From: Defluviitaleaceae bacterium
GTDB lineage: Bacteria > Bacillota > Clostridia > Lachnospirales > WQUN01
Reading direction: 5' to 3'
Assembly: GCA_009781755.1 (NCBI GenBank)
Contig: WQVD01000007.1
Coordinates: 21,181 to 85,180 of the forward strand
DNA: 64,000 nucleotides
Shown: positions 35,028 to 43,706 of the stretch, in pieces
Numbering within the stretch: position 1 is the stretch's first letter
How the letters are laid out: each line of letters begins with the position of its first letter
The notes under the pieces: generated by a model
What the model saw: only the letters and a program-made list of their open reading frames with translations
What the model was told of the DNA's origin: nothing
Databases searched by the model: none
Program-made: the position numbers and the translations under genes

Positions 35028-35311
35028 ACTAGCTAATCGGGTTGCAACACTGTCTCGCGCGTGAATATATAACAGTACGGGCATCCCCCCTTCGTAACAG
35101 GGCACGGAGTGGTGCGGGTGGTACTTGGGTGGTGCAGGTGTTGCATACAACCCACGCAGGGAACTGATGAGCGTAGTGGCGCGGCGGAGTGAACACACTA
35201 CCGAAGAAATGCATCTTCTTTCCGGCTAATCGACGCTGAGTGCCTTTCGTTGATTGCTATTGCATTGTACAACGGGTTTTTGGACAAAACTCATGGCATT
35301 TTTTAAGATTT
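35028..35311 (+). ncRNA. Candidate structured RNA / dispersed element, copy 1
   Basis: Shares long identical blocks with 43707-44031: CGCGCGTGAATATA, CCCCCCTTC, GCATACAACCCACGCAGGG, AGTGGCGCGGCGGAGTG and GTGCCTTTCGTTGATTGC. Stems differ in sequence but pair in both copies: ACTGT/ACAGT here encloses the CGCGCGTGAATATA loop, and TAATCGACG pairs with CGTTGATTG. G-T pairs occur only if the plus strand is the RNA. No shared reading frame. It lies after a terminator and upstream of a separate promoter, so it may be an independent RNA or a mobile element. Confidence 0.55.
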
Positions 35312-35338
35312 TACATATATCGTCACAGAATAATTATT

Positions 35339-35353
35339 TATCGTTTAACGATA
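35339..35353. promoter_or_regulatory. Perfect palindrome TATCGTTTAACGATA upstream of the DUF2975 promoter
   Basis: A 15-base perfect dyad nine bases upstream of the -35 box. The adjacent operon encodes a YozG-type XRE regulator, a candidate to bind here. Confidence 0.5.
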
Positions 35354-35361
35354 TATTATTA

Positions 35362-35390
35362 TTGACATTCGTTTTGCATGAATATACAAT
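35362..35390 (+). promoter_or_regulatory. Strong sigma-A promoter for the DUF2975 operon
   Basis: TTGACA (35362-35367), 17 bases, TACAAT (35385-35390), 63 bases upstream of the ATG at 35453. Confidence 0.85.
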
Positions 35391-35452
35391 ACCCTTAATC
35401 ACAGGGTCAGCCATGCGCAGGGCTTGATTCCGGATATATTGAGGAGGGTTAT

Positions 35453-35917
35453 ATGAAAACACCTGTTTATAGCCGTATTTTGTTGTATGCATTGTATTTG
35501 GCGTTTGTGGGGGGTGCGGTTATCGCGCTTACATTACCTTGGGGGTTGGATTTTTATGCGCGTATATTTCGCGGGGCGGCGGCTTTGGTGCCGGCGTATC
35601 GGGCGTTTATCCAACCGTTTTTGATGGCGGTGGCGGTACCGGGCTTGTGGATATTGGTTGAAATGATATGTATGCTGCGCTCCATTAATGGCGCAGCCGG
35701 GCCTTTTGTAGCGCGCAATGTACGTGCGTTGTACCGCATTGGCGGGTTGTTGTTTTTGCTGGCGGCGGCATTTTTGTTTAAATGCTTCTTCTTTATGACG
35801 TTTCTGACGCTTTTGGGCATGTTGTTTTTTATCGGCAGTGGTTTGTTTGCCTTCACGTTTGCCGCGTTGATACGCCAATCCATCGTTTTCCGTGAAGAAA
35901 ACGATTTGACGATTTAG
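35453..35917 (+). CDS. DUF2975 family membrane protein (YoaS-like)
   Basis: 154 residues with four membrane helices (about 10-32, 54-76, 92-112, 118-140), a charged cytoplasmic turn (MLRSINGAAGPFVARNVRAL) and the RQSIVFREENDLTI end that I recognise from DUF2975 proteins. Start after GAGGAGGG. Ten bases downstream comes a YozG-type helix-turn-helix gene; DUF2975/YozG pairs are common in Firmicutes and the pair is probably one regulatory unit. Confidence 0.85.
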   Translation: MKTPVYSRILLYALYLAFVGGAVIALTLPWGLDFYARIFRGAAALVPAYRAFIQPFLMAVAVPGLWILVEMICMLRSINGAAGPFVARNVRALYRIGGLLFLLAAAFLFKCFFFMTFLTLLGMLFFIGSGLFAFTFAALIRQSIVFREENDLTI

Positions 35918-35927
35918 GGAGGCTGCC

Positions 35928-36146
35928 ATGATTATTATTAATTTGGATGTCATGATGGCCAAGCGTAAAATCGGGTTGGCAGAATTGGCCGAACGCATCG
36001 ACTTAACCCAAGCGAACTTATCGATTTTGAAGAATGGGAAAGGCAAGGCCATCCGCTTTGCTACATTGGACCGATTGTGCCGCGCGTTGGATTGCCAACC
36101 GGGCGATATTTTGGAATATGCAAATACAGGGGAGGGCGCGATATGA
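35928..36146 (+). CDS. XRE-family regulator (YozG-like, HTH_26)
   Basis: 72 residues consisting of a single helix-turn-helix domain: LAELAERIDLTQANLSILKN recognition region and the ending LCRALDCQPGDILEY characteristic of YozG-type proteins. It is encoded directly after DUF2975, and its TGA overlaps the ATG of the next gene. Confidence 0.88.
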   Translation: MIIINLDVMMAKRKIGLAELAERIDLTQANLSILKNGKGKAIRFATLDRLCRALDCQPGDILEYANTGEGAI

Positions 36147-37447
36147 ACGGCAACGCAAACGGCGGCTACCCCTTGCAGCCACAACCTATAAATACAAGCG
36201 AGCCACATGTGCCCGCTGCTCGTGCACCCCTTGGCACAGCAGAGAAAATTTTGTTACCCACTGTATTGCTTATCGCGTTTTTATTTGAACGGCTTTTATT
36301 TGGCGCTATATTTCGTTATGGGTCGGCGTTTCATGTGTATATGGCACACGGTGTGTTTTGGCTGTGTTATTTGGCCGCTCTTTATGCGTATTTTTGGCAG
36401 CGGCTCAAGCGTGATTGGTTGCTTTGGATTGTATCGGCATGTGTGGTTGCGTTGGTGGTATGGAACTTTGCGCATCCGACCCTGCACGTTAATGAAAACT
36501 ACCGCATCATTTCGGCATTGGTCATCCCCGGTGTGTTGATGGCGCATGCAGTGTGGATGGCGGCCGGATACACCTTAAAATCGGCAGAGGGCATGGCCGT
36601 ATCGTGGTTGGCGGGTTGGTTTGTGCTGCCGTTTTCTAAATTAACGGTATTCTTTTACAGCATCGGCACGTTATTTTCGCAACGCTCGACTCCTACGGTG
36701 AAGAAGGCGATGTTGGGTGTGGTTATCGCAGTGCCGATGTTGTTGGTCATTGTGCCGTTATTGATGGGAGCGGATCAGGTCTTTGCCCATTTTGTACGCA
36801 GTGTGTTTAGCAATTTCAGCGTGGGGTTATTTATCTTCCGCGTGATATTGATTGCGGTTGTTTCCGCGTTGTTCTTTTCATTTTTGTGGAATGTGGGATA
36901 CGGCGGGCACCGTACTTTTGCCTTACCCGCACAAGCGCGTGTTGACCGTGTCGTGTCTTATGTGGTGCTGGGCAGTATTTCGATGGTGTATGTGGCGTTT
37001 TGTATCGTGCAATTTACGTTCTTGTTTGCGCGTGCGGGATTGCCGCAAGGTATGACCTATGCCGAATACGCTCGGCAGGGCTTCGCTCAAACAGTGGCCG
37101 TATGCGCCATCAATTTAATTATATTCGCTATCTTTCTTCGCCTGGGCGAAAAAGGGCGCACGTTAAAAGTACTGCTTTTGGGATTGCTGACGCTTACGGC
37201 CATCATGCTGATTTCGGGTGCAACGCGGTTGCATTTGTACATTGCCACTTACGGTTTAACTTGGTTACGTTTGTTATCCGCATGGTTTATGGTATATGTT
37301 GCAACGGTCATCGGGTTGTGCGCCGTGCGTTTACTTTCAAAAAGGAACCTTCCCGTACTTGCCATAGGTGCGTTAATTTTGTTGGTATGGTTTGTGATAC
37401 TGGGTTGGTTAAATCCGGATGCGTTTGTGGCTTGGTATAACGGATGA
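36143..37447 (+). CDS. DUF4173/DUF4153-like polytopic membrane protein
   Basis: 434 residues from ATG 36143 (GGGGAGG upstream; overlaps the XRE stop). After a ~40-residue Pro/Asn-rich cytoplasmic head there are about twelve hydrophobic segments. The HVNENYRI, LPQGMTYAEYARQGF and TRLHLYIATYGLTWLRL blocks match the DUF4173 pattern (GxxYxEYxRxGFxxL and YxxxYGLTxLR). Function unknown. Third gene of the operon under the promoter at 35362. Confidence 0.8.
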   Translation: MNGNANGGYPLQPQPINTSEPHVPAARAPLGTAEKILLPTVLLIAFLFERLLFGAIFRYGSAFHVYMAHGVFWLCYLAALYAYFWQRLKRDWLLWIVSACVVALVVWNFAHPTLHVNENYRIISALVIPGVLMAHAVWMAAGYTLKSAEGMAVSWLAGWFVLPFSKLTVFFYSIGTLFSQRSTPTVKKAMLGVVIAVPMLLVIVPLLMGADQVFAHFVRSVFSNFSVGLFIFRVILIAVVSALFFSFLWNVGYGGHRTFALPAQARVDRVVSYVVLGSISMVYVAFCIVQFTFLFARAGLPQGMTYAEYARQGFAQTVAVCAINLIIFAIFLRLGEKGRTLKVLLLGLLTLTAIMLISGATRLHLYIATYGLTWLRLLSAWFMVYVATVIGLCAVRLLSKRNLPVLAIGALILLVWFVILGWLNPDAFVAWYNG

Positions 37448-37458
37448 TATAATGCACC

Positions 37459-39300
37459 ATGCAAAAAACGAATCTAAACGCGGCGCAGCAAACCGCCGCA
37501 TTACATATTAATGGCCCCATGATGGTACTGGCCGGCCCCGGCAGCGGCAAAACCGCTACGCTGGTAGCGCGGGCGGTGCATTTGGTGCAAGCGGGGATAC
37601 CGCCGTCCGACATTTTAGTTATTGCGTATTCCCGCGCGGCGGCTACGGAAATGAAGGGGCGTTTCGCCTCGCGGTTTACAACAGAAGGTTTGGACGTGCC
37701 GTCGGTTACGTTTGGCACGTTCCATTCGGTCTTTTATCGGATGCTGCGCGAGCATAACGCAGATAATGAGCAAATCATCCCCGAGGGCGAACGCCGCAAC
37801 TTCGTGCGGTTATGTTTGGAAAAGCGCGAATATGAAGCCGACAATGATTTACTATCCGCTGTATTAAATGAAATGTCATTGATCCGCAACGAATTATTTG
37901 AACCGGCGTACTACCACGCCACATCCATCGGCAACACAGATTTTCATGTCATTTGCGAACAGTACGAAGCATACAAAGTCAGCAAGCGATTTATCGACTT
38001 TGACGATATGCTGTGCCGCACCCACACGCTGTTTAAAACCGATGCGAAGTTTTTACAACGTTGGCGCAATCGCTATACCCATATCATGATTGACGAGTTC
38101 CAAGACATTAACCGCGTGCAGTATGAAAACGTGCGCCTGCTGGCAGCGCCGTTGAATAATTTATTCATCGTGGGTGACGACGACCAAAGCATATACCGAT
38201 TCCGCGGGTCACGGCCGGAATTTTTACTGCACTTTCCGCAGGATTTCCCGGGGACGCAACAAGTGACGCTGGCCGTCAATTACCGCTCCACCGACCCCAT
38301 CATCCGCTTCGCCAATGCCGTCGTAGCCGAAAATGAACACCGCTACCCCAAGGACATCATCGGTACCGACCGCAACGGCCCCACCCCCACCGTACTAACC
38401 GCACAAGACCAAAACGAGGAAGCCACAAAAATCGGCGAGCGCATCCGCAAGTTGATACGCAGCGGCACCAACCCGGACGAAATTTGCATCGCATTCCGAT
38501 TAAACATGCAAGCCCGTGCATTTGCTGACGCGTTCCTGCATCAAAACATCCCCTACCGCACGCGGGACGAAATGCCCATCCTGTACGAACATTGGCTGGC
38601 CGAGGACATCTTTGCTTACCTGCGGCTGGGCTTGCGCGTACAATATGACGGTTTTAACCCCGACGCCGCGCGCATCGCCAACAAACCCTACCGCTTCATT
38701 TCCAAGGCCTTCCTCGAAGCTTGCCGCAAACACGAGCGCGACCCGTTGGAGGCCTACCCCTACGACAAATCGCTGCATATTTCGCAAAAAACACGGTTGG
38801 AAGAATTACAAACCCACATCAAGCAACTGCGGGGCAAAAATTCCGTTGACGCAATCCGCTACATCCGCCGGTTTATCGGTTATAATGAACACATCAACGA
38901 TCATTGTAACTACCGAAAACTAGACCCCACCGGGCTACACGAACTGGCCAATGAATTACAAGAAGCTGCCAAAGCCCACCCCGACCCCGCCGACTTTTTG
39001 GCTTTTGCGGACGCTGCCATCGCCGCCAAATCACAAGACGCACCCACGGGGCCATGCGTGACCCTCACCACTTTGCATTCCGCCAAGGGGTTAGAATTCA
39101 GGCATGTGTTTATCGCGGGCGTGGTGGAAGATATCCTGCCGCACATCCGCTCCAAGACCCCCGCAGAAATTGAAGAAGAACGTCGCCTCTTATATGTAGG
39201 CATCACCCGCGCCAAGCACGAATTATTCCTGTCCGTGCCCAAGACGCGTTATGATAAAATCACCGAGCCATCAAGATTCATCAAAAACTTCCGGGAGTGA
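37459..39300 (+). CDS. UvrD/PcrA-like superfamily 1 DNA helicase
   Basis: 613 residues. Motifs: Walker A AGPGSGKT (residues ~26-33), AYSRAAATEM (Ia), DEFQDINRVQ (II), VGDDDQSIYRFRG (III), VNYRS (IV), TLHSAKGLEFRHVFI (V) and LLYVGITRAKHEL (VI). It is shorter than PcrA (about 720-750) mainly through a short 2B region and no C-terminal Tudor-like tail. The ribosome site is weak, and a TATAAT (37448-37453) six bases before the ATG might serve an almost leaderless transcript. Confidence 0.9.
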   Translation: MQKTNLNAAQQTAALHINGPMMVLAGPGSGKTATLVARAVHLVQAGIPPSDILVIAYSRAAATEMKGRFASRFTTEGLDVPSVTFGTFHSVFYRMLREHNADNEQIIPEGERRNFVRLCLEKREYEADNDLLSAVLNEMSLIRNELFEPAYYHATSIGNTDFHVICEQYEAYKVSKRFIDFDDMLCRTHTLFKTDAKFLQRWRNRYTHIMIDEFQDINRVQYENVRLLAAPLNNLFIVGDDDQSIYRFRGSRPEFLLHFPQDFPGTQQVTLAVNYRSTDPIIRFANAVVAENEHRYPKDIIGTDRNGPTPTVLTAQDQNEEATKIGERIRKLIRSGTNPDEICIAFRLNMQARAFADAFLHQNIPYRTRDEMPILYEHWLAEDIFAYLRLGLRVQYDGFNPDAARIANKPYRFISKAFLEACRKHERDPLEAYPYDKSLHISQKTRLEELQTHIKQLRGKNSVDAIRYIRRFIGYNEHINDHCNYRKLDPTGLHELANELQEAAKAHPDPADFLAFADAAIAAKSQDAPTGPCVTLTTLHSAKGLEFRHVFIAGVVEDILPHIRSKTPAEIEEERRLLYVGITRAKHELFLSVPKTRYDKITEPSRFIKNFRE

Positions 39301-39305
39301 TTCAC

Positions 39306-39410
39306 ATGAGAAAGTTCTTTCGCAAGCACAAACAAAAACTGGCGTTAATTATCGTAATTATCATCGTGCTGGCCATGATTGCCGGGCCGATTGCCTTGTT
39401 TTTCATGTAG
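39306..39410 (+). CDS. Small single-span membrane protein
   Basis: 34 residues: basic head MRKFFRKHKQK, then an unbroken hydrophobic helix to the end. The start is preceded by GGGAGTG with normal spacing, five bases after the helicase stop. Too short to assign; the basic-in topology and good ribosome site support a real small membrane protein. Confidence 0.5.
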   Translation: MRKFFRKHKQKLALIIVIIIVLAMIAGPIALFFM

Positions 39411-39420
39411 CACATAAAAC

Positions 39421-40029
39421 ATGGACTTTGTACAACCGACACAAAACACTTTTTATGACATAAAATTTATTTTTGTTGTCGTTTGTTTTTTTGTTGCTTT
39501 GGGGTCGTATTTCTTGAGCCGAGACAAGCGCAGTTGGGCTTGGCTGGTGGGGGGTATGGCCTTTACTGTGGCGGCAGATTTCTTTTTGGTTTTGCAAAAT
39601 GCGCATGTACCGGGGGTTGCGGTTTTTTGCTTCACGCATGTGTGCTACGCATTGCGGGCGCAACGCAATGACGGAAAATTTACACGCCGGTTTTATTTAT
39701 TTGTATTTACCGTTGCGACGGTGACAGTAGCGGTGTTGCTAGTGTTGGACAGCATCTTCGCGCTGGTGGGTATGTATGCCGCGCTGTTTATGGTTAACCT
39801 GTACGTAAATTTCAGGTACCGCCGCACCAATAAGAACGGCACTTTTATTTTTGTCGCGCTGGTGCTATTCGCCTTGTGCGATATGGCGGTCATGTTGTTT
39901 AATGTGCCGAATTACTTGGGTGTGATGCCCGCACTGGAACATGTTTATCCCTTCATTTGGATTTTCTACCTACCCGCGCAGGCGATGCTGGCAGTCAGTG
40001 CCATACATCTCTTTCAAAAAGAAAGATAG
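39421..40029 (+). CDS. YhhN-like membrane protein
   Basis: 202 residues with about eight membrane helices. The patterns GGMAFTVAADFFLVLQ and VAVFCFTHVCYALR resemble the GD-x-x-L and F-x-x-x-H-x-x-Y motifs of YhhN (lysoplasmalogenase-type) proteins, although the first catalytic-type Asp context is AD rather than GD. FALCDMAVMLF and IFYLPAQAMLAVS fit the later SD and AQ motifs. No clear ribosome site. Confidence 0.55.
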   Translation: MDFVQPTQNTFYDIKFIFVVVCFFVALGSYFLSRDKRSWAWLVGGMAFTVAADFFLVLQNAHVPGVAVFCFTHVCYALRAQRNDGKFTRRFYLFVFTVATVTVAVLLVLDSIFALVGMYAALFMVNLYVNFRYRRTNKNGTFIFVALVLFALCDMAVMLFNVPNYLGVMPALEHVYPFIWIFYLPAQAMLAVSAIHLFQKER

Positions 40030-40040
40030 GAGGAACCACC

Positions 40041-40436
40041 GTGCCCGCACATGACCCGCTACACGACATCCACCATTACAGCCCCACCTTCACCATCAAA
40101 CAATTGCTCACTTTTTGCGAGCGCAAATCGTTACCCATTACCCGCGCCATGGTGCAAAATTACATACGTGAGGGTTTACTTCCCTCCCCCGACGGGCGCT
40201 TCTACACGCACAAACACCTAGCCGCCTTGGTACTGATCCATCGGCTCAAACGCATCTACGACATACCGTCCATCAAAAAAGCCCTGCAACCATACATGGA
40301 TGGCGAGGGCTTGCCGTTGGAAAAATACACGCAACTGTCCGCGGCGTTGGATGCGGCTTGTACACAGTGGAATGAGCAAGTTATATTTGCCTTTGGTGAT
40401 GTATTGCGGCTTACGACCGATCGCCAACTTGATTAA
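40041..40436 (+). CDS. DUF1836 family protein (MerR-like helix-turn-helix)
   Basis: 131 residues starting at GTG 40041, six bases after AGGAGG; longer in-frame starts overlap the previous gene and lack a ribosome site. The segment ITRAMVQNYIREGLLPSPDG, then YTHKHLAALVLIHRLKRIYD is the winged helix-turn-helix of DUF1836 proteins, followed by a helical tail. Probably a DNA-binding regulator. Confidence 0.85.
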   Translation: MPAHDPLHDIHHYSPTFTIKQLLTFCERKSLPITRAMVQNYIREGLLPSPDGRFYTHKHLAALVLIHRLKRIYDIPSIKKALQPYMDGEGLPLEKYTQLSAALDAACTQWNEQVIFAFGDVLRLTTDRQLD

Positions 40437-40446
40437 CTAGACAGTA

Positions 40447-42246
40447 TTAGTTGAAAGGCATGTCAAATATGATTCGCGAGAAAGTCCCGACGGTAGAATG
40501 CGACATACAAAATGTACTGTCTGCAATCATCCATTTTCCATTCAATTCTACCAAATAAACAATGTTATTTTCTACCGTAAACACACCGAAGGGATTAAAC
40601 ACAGTGCTATCAACATAAAATAAAATAGCTCTTGAAACATAATTCCAGCCAGCATAATCTAAAAAATAATAAGGTATATTTTGTCGCAACCGATTATAAA
40701 GGGAAGTTAATGAAAAATCTCTTGAATATGTTATTGTATAAAAAGTCCGCTCGCTAACAGACTCTTGAAATGCTTCATATTCTCTTCTGTGCATTTGCAA
40801 CATGTTTGCAATAGTTCTAACATTATAATGAGTATAAAGAAAATCGCCAATAAATTCTTCCCGAAACCCTTCATGACGAATCCAAGCATTGAAAGCGACA
40901 TCATATGAAAGCATACGATGTCTATTTAATGTAATAAGATCAATTTCTTCGCGTGCATTCAAATAATTGCGTAACACATCTTCGGGTGTATTATATTCGA
41001 CAGTGGTTCTATTAAAATGGTTAAATGTGGGATTGGACCAATTCGCATTCATTCGTATTTGAACCCCGCTATTTCTGCCAATAGTTAGGGATGGGTAATT
41101 AGTCCAAGCCCTACCCCAAAACGCATAATAAAATTCTCTTTCTATTCTATCTCTAAAATGAGCGGTTTCAACAAATCCTCTGTTTACATAGATTCTTCCA
41201 ACACCTTCATTTAAACGTGTATTATAACGAAAATAATATGACCCTTCTATTGCTACGCCGTCAAAATGTTCGATATCAAGTATAAGACGCATGTACCTAG
41301 GAGGTCCGCCGAACATACTTGGTGGTAATCGTCTTTCATATTCCCACCTGCCGTTTATATGCCAATACTGTGAAGTATAATAGGTATATATATCGCTTCT
41401 TCTTATCCTCCATTGTCCATCCCATGAGTCAAAGAATGGAAATACCGAAATATAATTATATTCAGTTAAAAAATGATACGTTGTTCTATGTTGATAAACT
41501 AACCGATCCGAATCAAAATCACGATTTAAATCAATATCACGTGAAATAAAATTAATTGTTGATGAAAATCCGGTATGAGGAATTAATGAAAATACGTAAT
41601 GATTAACATCATCTAATGGCATATACGAAAGTGGAACGGCATGCCTATCAACAATATTTGCATTATGGAACTCCCACCCATCTACACCTACGCGAAATGA
41701 AACGCTATAATTGATCGAAAATAAAACATCATCATTTAATGCCTCAACTTCAACATGAGTGGTAAAAATTGCGTGTTCTGCATATTGAAATATTTCGTCA
41801 GAAAATGTTTCCGGCAACACAACACTTTCTATGTTCAAATTTCTGTTTAAAATAAATCCATCATATTCCAATGCGTTTAATGCAGCGTGCAGTACCTGAT
41901 CTCGACTTGGCACTGTTTTGCTCCATTGAGCATCCATACCCCGATACCTATTTAAATTTCTTATGCGCCAACCATCATTGTACAGCACATAATACACGGT
42001 ATAACTTAATCTGTATTCAACATTACCTTGACGAGCTTGTACAGTAACCCACACAGTATCTTGATTTTCATTTGCCATTGTTTGGCGTCGGAGTATTTCT
42101 ATGCCGGTAATTTCATCAGCAAAGAAAACCGGATGCGCTTCAATATCTCGCATGATATCCCTTTCGTTTTGCGGTGAGTTAGAACACCCTGTTACAACGA
42201 TTAACAAAAGTGCGCTTGCTAAAAATAAATAAACAAGTTTAATCAT
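40447..42246 (-). CDS. Large lipoprotein of unknown function, AT-rich gene
   Basis: 599 residues from ATG 42246 with GGAGGA upstream. Lipoprotein signal LVYLFLASALLLIVVTGC (Cys about 22). The mature part contains at least three related beta-rich units with the pattern Y-x-L/T-x-Y-x-V...D-G-W-x-I/F-x-N (VEYRLSYTVYY..NDGWRIRN; VLFSINYSVSF..VDGWEFHN; TYHFLTEYNYI..WDGQWRIR) and a similar unit at the end (VYLVELNGKWMIADS), reminiscent of NTF2-like/DUF-type modules. Codon choice is clearly more AT-rich than in neighbours, suggesting separate ancestry. No enzymatic motif seen. Confidence 0.75.
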   Translation of the reverse strand: MIKLVYLFLASALLLIVVTGCSNSPQNERDIMRDIEAHPVFFADEITGIEILRRQTMANENQDTVWVTVQARQGNVEYRLSYTVYYVLYNDGWRIRNLNRYRGMDAQWSKTVPSRDQVLHAALNALEYDGFILNRNLNIESVVLPETFSDEIFQYAEHAIFTTHVEVEALNDDVLFSINYSVSFRVGVDGWEFHNANIVDRHAVPLSYMPLDDVNHYVFSLIPHTGFSSTINFISRDIDLNRDFDSDRLVYQHRTTYHFLTEYNYISVFPFFDSWDGQWRIRRSDIYTYYTSQYWHINGRWEYERRLPPSMFGGPPRYMRLILDIEHFDGVAIEGSYYFRYNTRLNEGVGRIYVNRGFVETAHFRDRIEREFYYAFWGRAWTNYPSLTIGRNSGVQIRMNANWSNPTFNHFNRTTVEYNTPEDVLRNYLNAREEIDLITLNRHRMLSYDVAFNAWIRHEGFREEFIGDFLYTHYNVRTIANMLQMHRREYEAFQESVSERTFYTITYSRDFSLTSLYNRLRQNIPYYFLDYAGWNYVSRAILFYVDSTVFNPFGVFTVENNIVYLVELNGKWMIADSTFCMSHSTVGTFSRIIFDMPFN

Positions 42247-42351
42247 ACAATTTCCTCCATTTTTACATACTTCCATGTAGATGCATTGTTTGTATAGTTA
42301 TGAACCACACTTTGTGCATAAAGCCATAACTATCCACAGCTTTAATTTATT

Positions 42352-42400
42352 AAAACAAACAAAAAGAGTGGTGTCTCTTTAACGTAAAGAGACGCCACTC
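42352..42400 (-). terminator. Terminator between the toxin-antitoxin remnant and the lipoprotein gene
   Basis: The 15-bp stem GAGTGGTGTCTCTTT/AAAGAGACGCCACTC (one G-T pair) with loop AACGT is followed on the minus strand by TTTTTGTTTGTTTT. Confidence 0.8.
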
Positions 42401-42431
42401 ACTGTATTGCATTGTTAATACATTACATGAC

Positions 42432-42460
42432 CCTGCCTGCCTGCCTGCCTGCCTGCCTGC
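42432..42460. repeat. Tetranucleotide microsatellite (CCTG)7
   Basis: Seven perfect tandem CCTG units plus one base in the gap between the lipoprotein start and the toxin remnant. Such tracts change length by slipped-strand mispairing. It lies upstream of the terminator as read from the minus strand and is not inside a coding frame. Confidence 0.9.
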
Positions 42461-42571
42461 GGTGCGTTCGTCATATTCTTACACCAGTCTCTATATTTGT
42501 ATAATAACATCGTTTATTTTACTCCATATGACATTTATCGTCAAATGGAAATCTCTTGCAACAGGATATAT

Positions 42572-42821
42572 TCACCAACGCGTCGGCACATCGTATTTAT
42601 GAATATTATCATCCGATGTTAAAACTACCATGTCTTCAACCAATGCCGTTGCTATTATCATACGATCAAACGGATCACGGTGTATATAAGACAAACTTTC
42701 AACCGCAGTGGCATGCGCGAGTTTGAGCGAAATTAATTGAATCGGAAATGTATTTAGCTTGGCAATTAACGCCCCTACTCCTCCGGACAGTCCCGTCATT
42801 TTGTTAAGACAATATCTTCAT
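42572..42821 (-). pseudogene. Remnant of a PIN-domain (VapC-like) toxin
   Basis: The start expected for the toxin (ATG 42821, overlapping the antitoxin stop as TAATG) gives only MKILS before a stop. Another frame then resumes with a typical PIN-domain C-terminus: YIHRDPFDRMIIATAL, VVLTSDDNIHKYDVP and a final W. The N-terminal ~60 residues with the first catalytic Asp (LLDT-type motif) are missing, so an internal deletion has inactivated the toxin. A 75-residue frame (42572-42799) is all that remains. Confidence 0.75.
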
Positions 42822-42973
42822 TACATATACTCCTTAAAATCATCCAACGATGCATCAAAATCATCTGCCATTTCAAATTGCCCGCGCATACAACCAAAAA
42901 CTTCGGCACGGGAGACTTTGGACTTAGAATTGGCAAATACAACATCAACCAAATCTTTTGGTAATGCCCACAA
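42821..42973 (-). pseudogene. Antitoxin C-terminal fragment (DUF2281-like)
   Basis: The minus-strand frame ends with RAEVFGCMRGQFEMADDFDA and DDFKEYM then TAA, the typical ending of DUF2281-type antitoxins that pair with PIN toxins. Upstream the frame is closed by a TAA before any good start; a TTG (42973) is the only in-frame candidate. The N-terminal dimerisation part is absent. Likely a decayed partner of the toxin remnant. Confidence 0.55.
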
Positions 42974-43085
42974 GCCTTACATCAATTTTTCATAAACGGC
43001 ACATTCTTCAATGCCGATTAAAGCTCCTGATATTGATTTTTCATTGTATTGCAATGGGGATACAGGTGCAACGCATGACGACAAC

Positions 43086-43129
43086 AAAAATCCCGACATT
43101 TGGCGTGTTTGCCAATCTGTCGGGATTTT
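43086..43129. terminator. Terminator of the DUF1659/DUF2922 operon
   Basis: AATCCCGACA...TGTCGGGATT with an inner TTGGC/GCCAA stem; A/T runs on both sides make it potentially bidirectional. Confidence 0.82.
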
Positions 43130-43151
43130 GTCAATCAATTTGTATTTGCAT

Positions 43152-43361
43152 TTATTTAATCCGTGTTATGGTGGTAGTCGTCGCATCCATATGAAGCAAC
43201 GACTCCAACGCGCCACGGTCAGGGTGCATGATGTTGTGTGCGATTAATTTGTTAACCGCTGCGGTCACATCTGCCGGCGACAAGCCGGGTGTAACGTTCT
43301 TGATGCGGAACTGCCTGCGTCCGCCGGTGTCAGTGGCAAATGCCAAGGTGTAATAGGTCAT
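43152..43361 (-). CDS. DUF2922 family protein
   Basis: 69 residues: MTYYTLAFATDTGGRRQFRI start, then SPADVTAAVNKLIAHNIM, matching the short DUF2922 family (function unknown, common in spore-forming Firmicutes). Ribosome site AAAGGAGG. Encoded directly after the DUF1659 gene; the two families usually occur together. Confidence 0.85.
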   Translation of the reverse strand: MTYYTLAFATDTGGRRQFRIKNVTPGLSPADVTAAVNKLIAHNIMHPDRGALESLLHMDATTTTITRIK

Positions 43362-43408
43362 TCCATTTCCTCCTTTCGTTAAGATTTCCTTTCATAATTA
43401 ATACATCC

Positions 43409-43606
43409 TTAATTTCGTTCGATTTCGGACAAGGTGCTGATGCGTGCCGTTACGGTGCTGCCGTTATACAAGGCTTCGATACCTTCAATAAAGCCAACCG
43501 CATCCGCAGGTGACATCGACGGATCAACGCCCAATAAGCTGCATACACTGCGGCCGTCGGTGCCGACAATACGCAATGATGAAGAGGCGTGGACAATGTT
43601 TGCCAT
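43409..43606 (-). CDS. DUF1659 family protein
   Basis: 65 residues with LRIVGTDGRSVCSLLGVDPS, and ALYNGSTVTARISTLSEIER near the end, typical of DUF1659. Ribosome site GAAAGGAGG. It forms a two-gene operon with the DUF2922 gene; both share the SPADxxxxI segment, suggesting common origin. Confidence 0.85.
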   Translation of the reverse strand: MANIVHASSSLRIVGTDGRSVCSLLGVDPSMSPADAVGFIEGIEALYNGSTVTARISTLSEIERN

Positions 43607-43706
43607 GCTTTTCCTCCTTTCGTTTTATTTTGTTGTAATTGTTGTTGGTGTGTTCTATGGGTAAAAATCGGACAGGCCTGTCCCGGTTTTGTGCCGCTGT
43701 TATGAA

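Noticed and set aside
35028..35214. Short minus-strand frames sharing YIHAR in both copies of the 300-base element
   Set aside because: Only a few residues coincide because the DNA block CGCGCGTGAATATA is conserved; the frames are not kept elsewhere and the stem changes favour RNA.
42366..42400. Inverted repeat as the end of an insertion sequence
   Set aside because: It has a loop of five bases and a T-run on one side, which fits a terminator; there is no transposase or matching second end.
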